Source: Gastranaerophilus sp045639085 (GTDB lineage Bacteria; Cyanobacteriota; Vampirovibrionia; Gastranaerophilales; Gastranaerophilaceae). From it: DNA of 9,094 bases. Of the stretch, positions 1-4,992 are shown one piece after another. Numbering within the stretch: position 1 is the stretch's first letter; every line of letters begins with the position of its first letter. The notes beneath the pieces are model-generated. The model was not told the origin of the DNA, searched no databases, and worked only from the letters and a program-made list of their open reading frames with translations. The stretch covers positions 1 to 9,094 of the forward strand of contig JAZUCM010000001.1 in NCBI GenBank assembly GCA_045639085.1. The letters are read 5' to 3'. A program made the translations under genes and the position numbers.

Positions 1-4
1 CCCC

Positions 5-32
5 TTGACAAACTCAAAAAATACGGTATCAT
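5..32 (+). promoter_or_regulatory. Possible sigma70-type promoter at the left edge
   Basis: A perfect TTGACA (5-10) is followed after 16 bases by TATCAT (27-32), five of six matches to TATAAT. The -10 lies inside the 10-bp palindrome TATCATGATA (27-36), and a second small dyad, TATGA-a-TCATA, follows at 38-48; either could be an operator. No gene begins within the next 200 bases on this strand, so the target is unknown. It could drive a long leader for the pilin gene, or be fortuitous. Confidence 0.3.
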
Positions 33-80
33 GATAATATGAATCATACAAAATACAATAGTGGAATATACCGTTCAATA

Positions 81-91
81 GGGGGGGGGGG
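81..91. repeat. G11 homopolymer tract
   Basis: Eleven consecutive G residues lie about 90 bases upstream of the pilin promoter in otherwise A/T-rich non-coding DNA. Runs of this kind slip during replication and can tune expression of surface genes when close to a promoter. This one is not between a visible -35 and -10 and no reading frame is seen across it, so a regulatory role is only possible. An assembly or sequencing artefact near a contig edge is an alternative. Confidence 0.7.
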
Positions 92-179
92 CGCCTCAAC
101 AGCCTGATTATATCTGGATTTCAGCGACTTGTTTTGCTAAAACCTCCGACCCTTATGAGTGCATATTTTCTAATAGCAC

Positions 180-208
180 TTGAAAAACACAAGAAAATAT
201 GGTAGAAT
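180..208 (+). promoter_or_regulatory. Pilin gene promoter
   Basis: TTGAAA (180-185) and TAGAAT (203-208) are separated by exactly 17 bases and lie just upstream of the pilin gene. Transcription would begin near 215, giving a leader of about 22 bases that contains the SD. Just upstream, AGTGC (158-162) and GCACT (176-180) form a short inverted repeat that ends at the -35 and might be an operator. Confidence 0.65.
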
Positions 209-226
209 ACATGTATAAGAATAATC

Positions 227-232
227 GGAGGT
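227..232 (+). promoter_or_regulatory. Strong Shine-Dalgarno of the pilin gene
   Basis: GGAGGT is a full-strength SD, but only four bases separate it from the ATG at 237. It fixes the start codon and contrasts with the neighbouring genes at 1329 and 2098, which have no SD. Confidence 0.75.
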
Positions 233-236
233 AAAC

Positions 237-1223
237 ATGAGTAAAAATCTTGGATTCACAATGGCAGAAATCCTATTGTCGTTGACAATCATCGGAGTTG
301 TTGCGGCGATTACATTGCCATCACTAATGGCAAACATTAACGAACGAACTTGGAACACCCAACGAAAAGCTTTGTATGCTCGTTTATCCCAAGCGATTGC
401 GATGATGCCGCAATTGAACGGTTATGGTGAATATGAAGGTACAAACACTAACGGCTCTGTAACTGCAACTAAGGATACAGCTGCCGAGGCATTTCTAACT
501 GAGGGCCTAAGCAAAGTTTTAAAAATCAACAACATCTGCGACGCAACCCACTTGGCAGATTGTGGAATTGCGGCATCATTCACAAACTTGGCGGGCTCAA
601 CACGGACCTGGCCAACGAAGTTGAGCGAATTGAATTCAATGTTTACGGGTTCTTATGATGACAACGGCTCAACCGAGGGTGGAAATGTATATAGAAACCC
701 ACAACGTCACATCGACACGAAAGCTGCAGCGTTTGAAACTCAGAATGGCGAAACCGTTGCACTTTATTATAACCCATCATGCACAGCAGATTTTGAAGGT
801 AATGCATTGCACTACTCACAACCCAAGATGTGTGCTAACTTTATATACGACTTGAATGGTAATAAGGGACCTAATACGGTGGGAAAAGACATTGGCTTTA
901 TTACTGCATTATACCCGACGGATTCAAATATCGTTGCTCCTCTGCCTTTGGCAACTAATGCGTCCTCTTCTTATTTTGAGCAAACAGCAGCAAGTGCGGC
1001 TTGTACCGCCCAGGATGCTGAAAGCAGATTGCCAAGTCGTGACGAATTAACCGCAATGTTCTACAACAATGAACTTCTTGGTATTGCGTCCGATCATTTT
1101 TGGTCTGGCTCTGTAATCTCTTCCGGTGAGTCTGGCACAGCTTGGTACCATAGTTTTCTTACGGGCCGTCGCAATCCGGGCTCGCGGTCTAGTTCCCGTT
1201 CTGTCCGTTGTGTTAAACGTTAA
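237..1223 (+). CDS. Type IV/II pseudopilin with DUF1566-like (C-type-lectin-like) C-terminus
   Basis: The 328-residue product begins with a prepilin peptidase site: MSKNLG|FTMAE, with cleavage after Gly6 leaving an N-terminal Phe and the conserved Glu at +5. A hydrophobic helix follows (about 7-34) that would anchor it in the inner membrane and pack it into a pilus-like fibre. The middle has paired cysteines (NNIC..ADC; SCTAD..MCANF). From about 261 the C-terminus reads RLPSRDEL (264-271), an FWSGS block (about 288), TAWYHSF (301-307) and VRCVKR (323-328), the pattern of DUF1566/Fib_succ_major domains, which family knowledge links to the C-type-lectin fold. At 328 residues it is larger than a typical major pilin, so a minor or tip adhesin-like role is plausible. 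The start is fixed by the SD at 227. It is monocistronic, with its own promoter and a terminator at 1255. The last ~130 bases are poor in A, and base use differs from the downstream genes. Pilin identity is secure; the fold of the tail is inference from motifs. Confidence 0.88.
   Translation: MSKNLGFTMAEILLSLTIIGVVAAITLPSLMANINERTWNTQRKALYARLSQAIAMMPQLNGYGEYEGTNTNGSVTATKDTAAEAFLTEGLSKVLKINNICDATHLADCGIAASFTNLAGSTRTWPTKLSELNSMFTGSYDDNGSTEGGNVYRNPQRHIDTKAAAFETQNGETVALYYNPSCTADFEGNALHYSQPKMCANFIYDLNGNKGPNTVGKDIGFITALYPTDSNIVAPLPLATNASSSYFEQTAASAACTAQDAESRLPSRDELTAMFYNNELLGIASDHFWSGSVISSGESGTAWYHSFLTGRRNPGSRSSSRSVRCVKR
1081..1212 (+). other. Adenine-poor 3' segment, candidate hypermutation (DGR variable-repeat-like) region
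   Basis: By hand count adenine makes up 15 of 130 bases in 1081-1210, against 21 of 60 in 1021-1080 just upstream and 17 of 50 in 421-470. The stretch encodes the end of the DUF1566-like domain, where diversity-generating retroelements (DGRs) act in related lectin-fold proteins by replacing template adenines. Codons at 1167-1202 mostly end in C, T or G (CGT CGC AAT, TCT AGT TCC CGT), as AAC/AAT-type template codons would leave. No template repeat, Avd or reverse transcriptase gene lies in the window, so this is a hypothesis from composition and context. Confidence 0.35.
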
Positions 1224-1254
1224 AACATATTTTACAATAAGTTAATTTTGCTTG

Positions 1255-1290
1255 GGCAGAAGTTTAAAAACTTCTGCCTTTGCGTTAATT
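1255..1290 (+). terminator. Hairpin terminator after the pilin gene
   Basis: GGCAGAAGTT (1255-1264) pairs perfectly with AACTTCTGCC (1269-1278) around a TAAA loop. The tail is TTTGCGTTAATT, a weak U-tract, so termination may be partial. It begins 31 bases after the pilin stop and separates that gene from the next transcription unit. Confidence 0.65.
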
Positions 1291-1316
1291 AGCAAATTTC
1301 GGTATTTTCATGTTAT

Positions 1317-1328
1317 TATAATTTTGCG
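1317..1328 (+). promoter_or_regulatory. -10 element for a probable leaderless mRNA of the BioD-like gene
   Basis: A perfect TATAAT (1317-1322) ends six bases before the ATG at 1329, which places the expected transcription start at the A of the start codon. No SD is visible in front of the ATG and no good -35 hexamer is seen at 16-18 bases. Confidence 0.5.
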
Positions 1329-2048
1329 ATGTTAGAATTATTTGTTACTGAGACGGAACGTAATACGGGCAAAATAGTTTTTTCAGCCGGGCTGGCAGGT
1401 ACGATGCAGGCGTTGGGGTATTATACGACGCTTTATAAACCTGTACAAACCGGCGCCGTTTGGGGTGAGAATGGGGTTTTAAAATCGCAAGATTTGGAGT
1501 TTGTAAAATATATTGACTCTTATATGGAAACTTTTTCGACGTATTTGTTTAAGTCTGAGTCCAATCCGTTGATTGCGGGGGCGCTTGATGGCGTTGAGAT
1601 TGATGTTGATTTGATTTATCGCGATTATATGATGTATTCTAAGAATTTTGAATGCATTGTGACGGACGGAACTAATGGGCTTTCAACGCCGATTACTAAA
1701 CGGGTTTTGGAGGCGGATTTGGTGCGGAATTTGTCGCTGCCTGTTGTGTTGGTGGCTCCGGCGGAGTCTTGTGCGATAAATAATACCATAATGTCAGTTC
1801 AGCAGGCACAGAATAGCGGTGTTAATCTGCGCGGGATTGTGCTCGCGACTTCTGAAGGATTGGTTAATGAGGAATCTTTGACGATAAAACTTATTCAAGA
1901 ATACACCGGCGCAAGGGTTTGCGGGTTGTTTAATAAGCTTAAAGAGGCTTGTGAGGTAATGCCTGACGATGTTATTGCTAATATTTTGACTGACGTTGAT
2001 ATTCAGGATTTGTTCAGAATTGAGATTGCCAAATTGAAATCTTGTTAA
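1329..2048 (+). CDS. Dethiobiotin synthetase-like (BioD-family) protein with degenerate P-loop
   Basis: The 239-residue product aligns by eye with BioD, the ATP-dependent enzyme closing the ureido ring in biotin synthesis. FVTETERNTGKI (5-16) takes the place of FVTGTDTxVGKT. YKPVQTG (36-42) matches the YKPVxSG substrate loop, DGTNGLSTPIT (113-123) matches EGAGGxxxPxx, and LPVVLVAPAESCAINNTI (137-154) matches the core strand-loop before the nucleotide base site. Length is normal for BioD (about 225). Lys15, Lys37, an Asp near 55 and an acidic residue at 113 remain, but the P-loop Gly8 is Glu, the Glu12 position is Asn, and the Thr of GKT is Ile16. In E. coli BioD that Thr helps hold Mg-ATP. 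No bio genes are adjacent. It may be a divergent enzyme, a non-catalytic relative, or another member of the same P-loop fold. No SD precedes the start, and a leaderless mRNA is likely. Confidence 0.65.
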   Translation: MLELFVTETERNTGKIVFSAGLAGTMQALGYYTTLYKPVQTGAVWGENGVLKSQDLEFVKYIDSYMETFSTYLFKSESNPLIAGALDGVEIDVDLIYRDYMMYSKNFECIVTDGTNGLSTPITKRVLEADLVRNLSLPVVLVAPAESCAINNTIMSVQQAQNSGVNLRGIVLATSEGLVNEESLTIKLIQEYTGARVCGLFNKLKEACEVMPDDVIANILTDVDIQDLFRIEIAKLKSC

Positions 2049-2061
2049 AATACTTAAAGTT

Positions 2062-2097
2062 TTGCACTTAAAATTTTTTTGGATGTATAATAAAGTT
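2062..2097 (+). promoter_or_regulatory. waaA-plsY promoter, probably leaderless
   Basis: A perfect TATAAT (2086-2091) is six bases from the ATG at 2098, with a weak TTGCAC (2062-2067) 18 bases upstream. Transcription would begin at or next to the ATG. No SD is present before 2098. The same -10-to-ATG distance is seen at 1329. Confidence 0.5.
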
Positions 2098-3342
2098 ATG
2101 TGGATTTATGAGATAGCTGTTACAGTATTATTTTTTGCGGCATTGCCGTTTATATATGTGGTTAGGGCGTCAAAAGGGAAAACTATGCACGGTTGGCGCG
2201 AAAAATTCGGGAATTTTAATGTTCCTCAAATGAGTGATAAGCGGATAATGTTCCACGGAGTTTCGGTGGGTGAGGTTATTGCGCTTGAAAATTTGATTAA
2301 GAAAACGAAGGAAACTTTCCCGGATTATGAAATAATTGTTACGACTGGGACTAAGACGGGCCAAGAGATTGCGCAGAAAAAATATAAGGATGTTGCAAGT
2401 TTTATTACTTATTTTCCTTATGATGTGCCGGCGTTTGTGAGAAGTTTTTTGAATAAAATTAGGCCGTCAATGGTTTTCATTGCCGAAACTGAACTTTGGC
2501 CTGCGTTTTCTCATTATTGTAAAAAAAGAAATATTCCGCTGTTTATTATTAACGGTAGGATTTCGGATTCGACTTATAATTCTTATAAGATGTTCAAGTT
2601 TTTCTTCGCGTGGATGTTGAAGAATTATAAGGGGGTTTACACTCAGAGTCAGATTGATAACGATAAAATGATTAGTATTGGCGCAAACCCGCTAACAACA
2701 AAGGTTATGAAGAATTTGAAGTTTGATGTTAAACGTGCGGATTCTGATATTCAGATTGGTCAAGAATTTGGGCGGGTGATTATTGCAGGAAGTACGCATG
2801 CGGGCGAAGATGAGATTGTTTTGGCAGCGTTTAGTGAGGTGAAAAAAGAATTTTCAGACGCAAAACTTTTGCTTGCTCCGCGGCATCCTAATAGAGTTGC
2901 ACAGGTTGTTGAACTCGTTGAAAAAACCGGCTTGAAATGGGGCTTGCGCTCTAAAGGCGACACGTTTGAAGTGAATGAAATCGTTATTTTGGATACACTT
3001 GGCGAACTCGGTAAGATGTATTCAATTTGTGATTTTGCGTTTATCGGGGGAAGTTTTAACACGACCGGCGGTCATAACCCGCTTGAGGCTGTTGTTTATG
3101 ATAAACCGGCGATTACGGGGCCGTCTATACATAATTTCCGCGATATTTATTGGCTTTTGAGTCAAAGTTCGGCTGGAAAAATCGTCCAAAATGGCGAAGA
3201 ATTGACGAATTATATGAAAAAACTTTTGGGTGATAAGGCTTTTTATGAAAAGGCATGCGAGGATTGCAAAACCGTTTTTGCGCAACAGCAGGGCGCATTG
3301 GATTTTGTTATTGATAGGATTAGGGAAGAAATAGGAGTATAA
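2098..3342 (+). CDS. waaA: 3-deoxy-D-manno-octulosonic acid (Kdo) transferase
   Basis: WaaA (KdtA) moves Kdo from CMP-Kdo to the lipid A precursor at the cytoplasmic face of the inner membrane, the first step of lipopolysaccharide core assembly. The 414-residue product has the family layout: an N-terminal membrane segment (about 2-22); GVSVGEV (54-60) with the catalytic Glu59; ETELWPAF (130-137); GSTHAGE (231-237); PRHPNR (261-266), the nucleotide-sugar site; and GGSF..GGHNPLEA (317-331). Length is typical (about 420). I start at ATG 2098 rather than the in-frame ATG at 2062. The upstream one lies in the promoter, would add 12 residues before the membrane helix, and neither has an SD. The stop is one base before plsY, so the two genes are co-transcribed, linking lipopolysaccharide and phospholipid synthesis. 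The gene implies a Gram-negative outer membrane. Confidence 0.95.
   Translation: MWIYEIAVTVLFFAALPFIYVVRASKGKTMHGWREKFGNFNVPQMSDKRIMFHGVSVGEVIALENLIKKTKETFPDYEIIVTTGTKTGQEIAQKKYKDVASFITYFPYDVPAFVRSFLNKIRPSMVFIAETELWPAFSHYCKKRNIPLFIINGRISDSTYNSYKMFKFFFAWMLKNYKGVYTQSQIDNDKMISIGANPLTTKVMKNLKFDVKRADSDIQIGQEFGRVIIAGSTHAGEDEIVLAAFSEVKKEFSDAKLLLAPRHPNRVAQVVELVEKTGLKWGLRSKGDTFEVNEIVILDTLGELGKMYSICDFAFIGGSFNTTGGHNPLEAVVYDKPAITGPSIHNFRDIYWLLSQSSAGKIVQNGEELTNYMKKLLGDKAFYEKACEDCKTVFAQQQGALDFVIDRIREEIGV
3333..3337 (+). promoter_or_regulatory. Shine-Dalgarno of plsY inside the waaA 3' end
   Basis: AGGAG sits six bases before the plsY ATG and overlaps the last codons of waaA. It indicates translation of plsY from the shared mRNA and shows that SD initiation is used within operons here. 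Confidence 0.8.
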
Positions 3343-3343
3343 A

Positions 3344-3991
3344 ATGATATTAGCTATAATTCAAACACTTTTAACGGTCGCGATTGCGTACGTAATCGGC
3401 TCGATTCCGACGGGGTATTTGATTGTAAAACACTTTAAGGGCGAGGATATTCGAAAAATTGGCTCAGGTTCTACGGGAGCGACGAATGTCAAGCGTGTTA
3501 TGGGCGGAAAATGGTTTGTTATAACTTTGCTGCTTGATTTGGTTAAAGGTATGGTTCCTGTGCTTTTGGCTCAGCATTTTACGAGTGCGTTTGCGGGTAT
3601 TGGCTTGTTGCCGGTGTTGGCGGCGATGGCGGTACTTTTAGGTCATAGCAAATCAATCTTTTTGAATTTTACCGGCGGAAAATCTGTTGCGTCAGGCGTT
3701 GGCACAATTCTGGCCTTGAATTGGGTTGCAGTGCTTGTATTTGCACTTCTTTGGTTGACGATTACTAAGACAAGCAAATATGTTTCGCTTGCGTCCATTG
3801 TAGCGATTTGGTCAACACCTGTTACTATGCTTTTGTTGGGTTCGCCGATTGCTTACGTTGTTTATGGCGTGGTTGGCGCGTTTTATATTACGTATTTGCA
3901 CCGCGAAAACGTTCGTCGATTGATTGAAGGCAAAGAAAATAAGACCGAAATTTTCAAACACCAGGAAAAGGTTTCAACACAGGCTGATTAA
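3344..3991 (+). CDS. plsY: Acyl-phosphate:glycerol-3-phosphate acyltransferase
   Basis: PlsY transfers the acyl group of acyl-phosphate to glycerol-3-phosphate to make lysophosphatidic acid, the first committed step of membrane phospholipid synthesis; it works with PlsX, which is not in the window. The 215-residue protein is almost entirely hydrophobic helices. It shows the three conserved cytoplasmic motifs: GSIPTGYL (19-26), GSGSTGATNVKRVMG (40-54, where most homologues have GSGNxGATN), and GHSKSIFLNFTGGKSVASGVG near 100-120, with the Lys and Gly residues of the acceptor site. The C-terminal tail (about 186-215) is charged and a little longer than in many homologues. The start is set by AGGAG six bases upstream. 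It is the second gene of the waaA operon. No U-tailed plus-strand terminator follows; the nearby hairpin points the other way. Confidence 0.95.
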   Translation: MILAIIQTLLTVAIAYVIGSIPTGYLIVKHFKGEDIRKIGSGSTGATNVKRVMGGKWFVITLLLDLVKGMVPVLLAQHFTSAFAGIGLLPVLAAMAVLLGHSKSIFLNFTGGKSVASGVGTILALNWVAVLVFALLWLTITKTSKYVSLASIVAIWSTPVTMLLLGSPIAYVVYGVVGAFYITYLHRENVRRLIEGKENKTEIFKHQEKVSTQAD

Positions 3992-4010
3992 GTCGGTTTG
4001 TAAATCGCGC

Positions 4011-4044
4011 AAAAAAAAAGTCCTCGGTGTCTTACACCAGGACT
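4011..4044 (-). terminator. Intrinsic terminator of a minus-strand transcript
   Basis: Read on the minus strand, AGTCCT and AGGACT (4044-4039 with 4024-4019) plus a five-pair ACACC/GGTGT extension form an 11-pair stem with one bulged base and a three-base loop. Nine U residues (4019-4011) follow directly. The orientation is unambiguous: on the plus strand the A-run comes before the hairpin. No minus-strand protein gene lies upstream within 3.7 kb, so the transcript it ends is probably a small RNA. It may also block antisense read-through from thrC. Confidence 0.85.
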
Positions 4045-4083
4045 CATACATAAAATCTTGGGAGGAGATTTTGGAATAGTTGT
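4011..4083 (-). ncRNA. Candidate small RNA with CCUCC-loop hairpin
   Basis: Between plsY and the DUF4145-like gene the minus strand carries a -10-like TATCAT (4095-4090), then about 10 unstructured bases, a perfect 7-bp hairpin (AAAATCT at 4072-4066, AGATTTT at 4058-4052) with the seven-base loop CCUCCCA, a short linker, and the strong U9 terminator. This predicts an RNA of roughly 73 nt starting near 4083. The loop is complementary to SD sequences such as GGAGG and AGGAGA. From knowledge of other bacteria, C-rich loops of this kind are the seed of several base-pairing small RNAs (the UCCC-motif Rsa RNAs of staphylococci; cyanobacterial Yfr1 has an exposed CUCCUC core). The -35 is poor (TTACAT at 17 bases). 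I do not recognise a named family; function is inferred from structure only. Confidence 0.5.
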
Positions 4084-4145
4084 ACATGCATGATACTACA
4101 AGAAATTAATTCATGTAATAAAAAAGCAAGTATGTTAAGAAATTG

Positions 4146-4157
4146 TTACAATTGTAA
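4146..4157. promoter_or_regulatory. 12-bp palindrome, possible operator
   Basis: TTACAATTGTAA is a perfect inverted repeat 14 bases upstream of the TATGAT -10 of the DUF4145-like gene, i.e. covering its -35 region, and about 50 bases upstream of the -10 of the divergent small RNA. Its placement suits a repressor or activator site shared by both. A/T-rich palindromes also occur by chance, and no regulator is encoded nearby. Confidence 0.35.
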
Positions 4158-4171
4158 TGTAAACCCCTTGA

Positions 4172-4177
4172 TATGAT
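4172..4177 (+). promoter_or_regulatory. -10 element of the DUF4145-like gene
   Basis: TATGAT (4172-4177) ends eight bases before the ATG at 4186, which predicts a transcript with zero to three bases of leader. No SD precedes the ATG. This is near-leaderless, like the genes at 1329 and 2098. Confidence 0.4.
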
Positions 4178-4185
4178 TGAGTTTT

Positions 4186-4914
4186 ATGCGAAAAACAGAT
4201 AGTAATTTTTATTTTTTAAAAGAGATAAATCGGAATATTTTTAAAATTATACGCGAGGCGGAAGGACTGTATCGTGACGAATATTTTCAGCAATGTATGA
4301 CCCAGACCAGGTGTTTTGCGGAGAATGTTTGTCGCGAACTTCTCAATGGTAATCATCAGCCAAACGATACTTTTGATACGATGTTGGGGAATTTGGATGA
4401 TTATTTGATAAATTGTACCGAAAAACGTGAACTTATAAGTGATTTGTATTTTCTGAAAAAAGCCGGCAATCAATCTGTGCATACGCGTGCGGTTGATAAG
4501 GATGGGATTAAAGCTTTAGAGTGCTTGCAAAGAGCTTTTGAAGTAGCGGTTATGTTTTATTCCGCCAAAAACGGCCAGGATAATGAGGTTGCAAAATTAC
4601 TTTTCGATGAAGAATTGCTTGTTACCGGCAAACGCAGCAAAGATAAAAACACGTTAAAAGAGAAATTTTTGCAAATGCAGGCAAAGGATGAGGAATTGGA
4701 ACGACGCAAAAAAGTGCAGGCCGGCACGGCGGTTGTTGCGAAACCTCGTAAAAAAACTTCTAAATCTAAATTTGACAAGTATCCTACGGTTGCGAAGTCG
4801 AAACCGTCTCCGTTTTTTAGTCGCTCGCGGAAAATTAAAATTGGGCTTTGGATTTTGTTGTTTTGTATAAGCCTTTTAACATTGGGCTTTGTAAAACTTT
4901 TGATTATTCTTTAA
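4186..4914 (+). CDS. DUF4145-like protein with C-terminal membrane anchor
   Basis: The 242-residue product has three parts. Residues about 5-130 resemble the helical DUF4145 domain: NFYFLKEINRNIFKIIREAE at the start, an Arg-x-x-x-Glu helix (RCFAENVCREL), and the signature KKAGNQSVH (about 89-97) matching the 'GN.A.H' motif. Residues about 145-215 are a highly charged, Lys-rich linker (KKVQAG, KPRKKTSKSK). The last ~26 residues (217-242) are one hydrophobic helix, so the protein should be a tail-anchored membrane protein with its domain in the cytoplasm. DUF4145 occurs alone and in restriction-modification (HsdR-type) and other defence proteins, but no biochemical role is settled and no partner gene is here. 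I prefer ATG 4186 over the upstream TTG 4177, which overlaps the -10. Function unknown. Confidence 0.7.
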   Translation: MRKTDSNFYFLKEINRNIFKIIREAEGLYRDEYFQQCMTQTRCFAENVCRELLNGNHQPNDTFDTMLGNLDDYLINCTEKRELISDLYFLKKAGNQSVHTRAVDKDGIKALECLQRAFEVAVMFYSAKNGQDNEVAKLLFDEELLVTGKRSKDKNTLKEKFLQMQAKDEELERRKKVQAGTAVVAKPRKKTSKSKFDKYPTVAKSKPSPFFSRSRKIKIGLWILLFCISLLTLGFVKLLIIL

Positions 4915-4992
4915 ATTAGTTTACAAACAGCGCATTTGGGGGCAATTTTTGTTTTGCGTGAGCGTTAAATATTGTATAAGGTAGTGTTTATA

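Noticed and set aside
118..165. Minus-strand stretch resembling the 3' half of a tRNA (CTCATAA loop-like, then GGGTCGGAGGTTTT).
   Set aside because: The would-be anticodon stem does not pair, there is no TTCGA-type T-loop with a closing stem, and no acceptor stem or CCA is found. At most a chance likeness.
2062..2097. waaA starting at the upstream in-frame ATG 2062.
   Set aside because: The extra 12 codons overlap the TATAAT promoter and precede the conserved membrane helix. ATG 2098 fits family length and promoter spacing.
4046..4110. GGGAGGAG on the plus strand as an SD for a small protein.
   Set aside because: The following frames stop at once (TTG GAA TAG; a later ATG gives seven codons). 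The sequence is better explained as the complement of the CCUCC-loop hairpin.
4888..4927. Imperfect inverted repeat (TTTGTAAAACT / AGTTTACAAA) at the end of the DUF4145-like gene as a terminator.
   Set aside because: It is A/T-rich with a bulge and a 19-base loop, and no T-run follows it.
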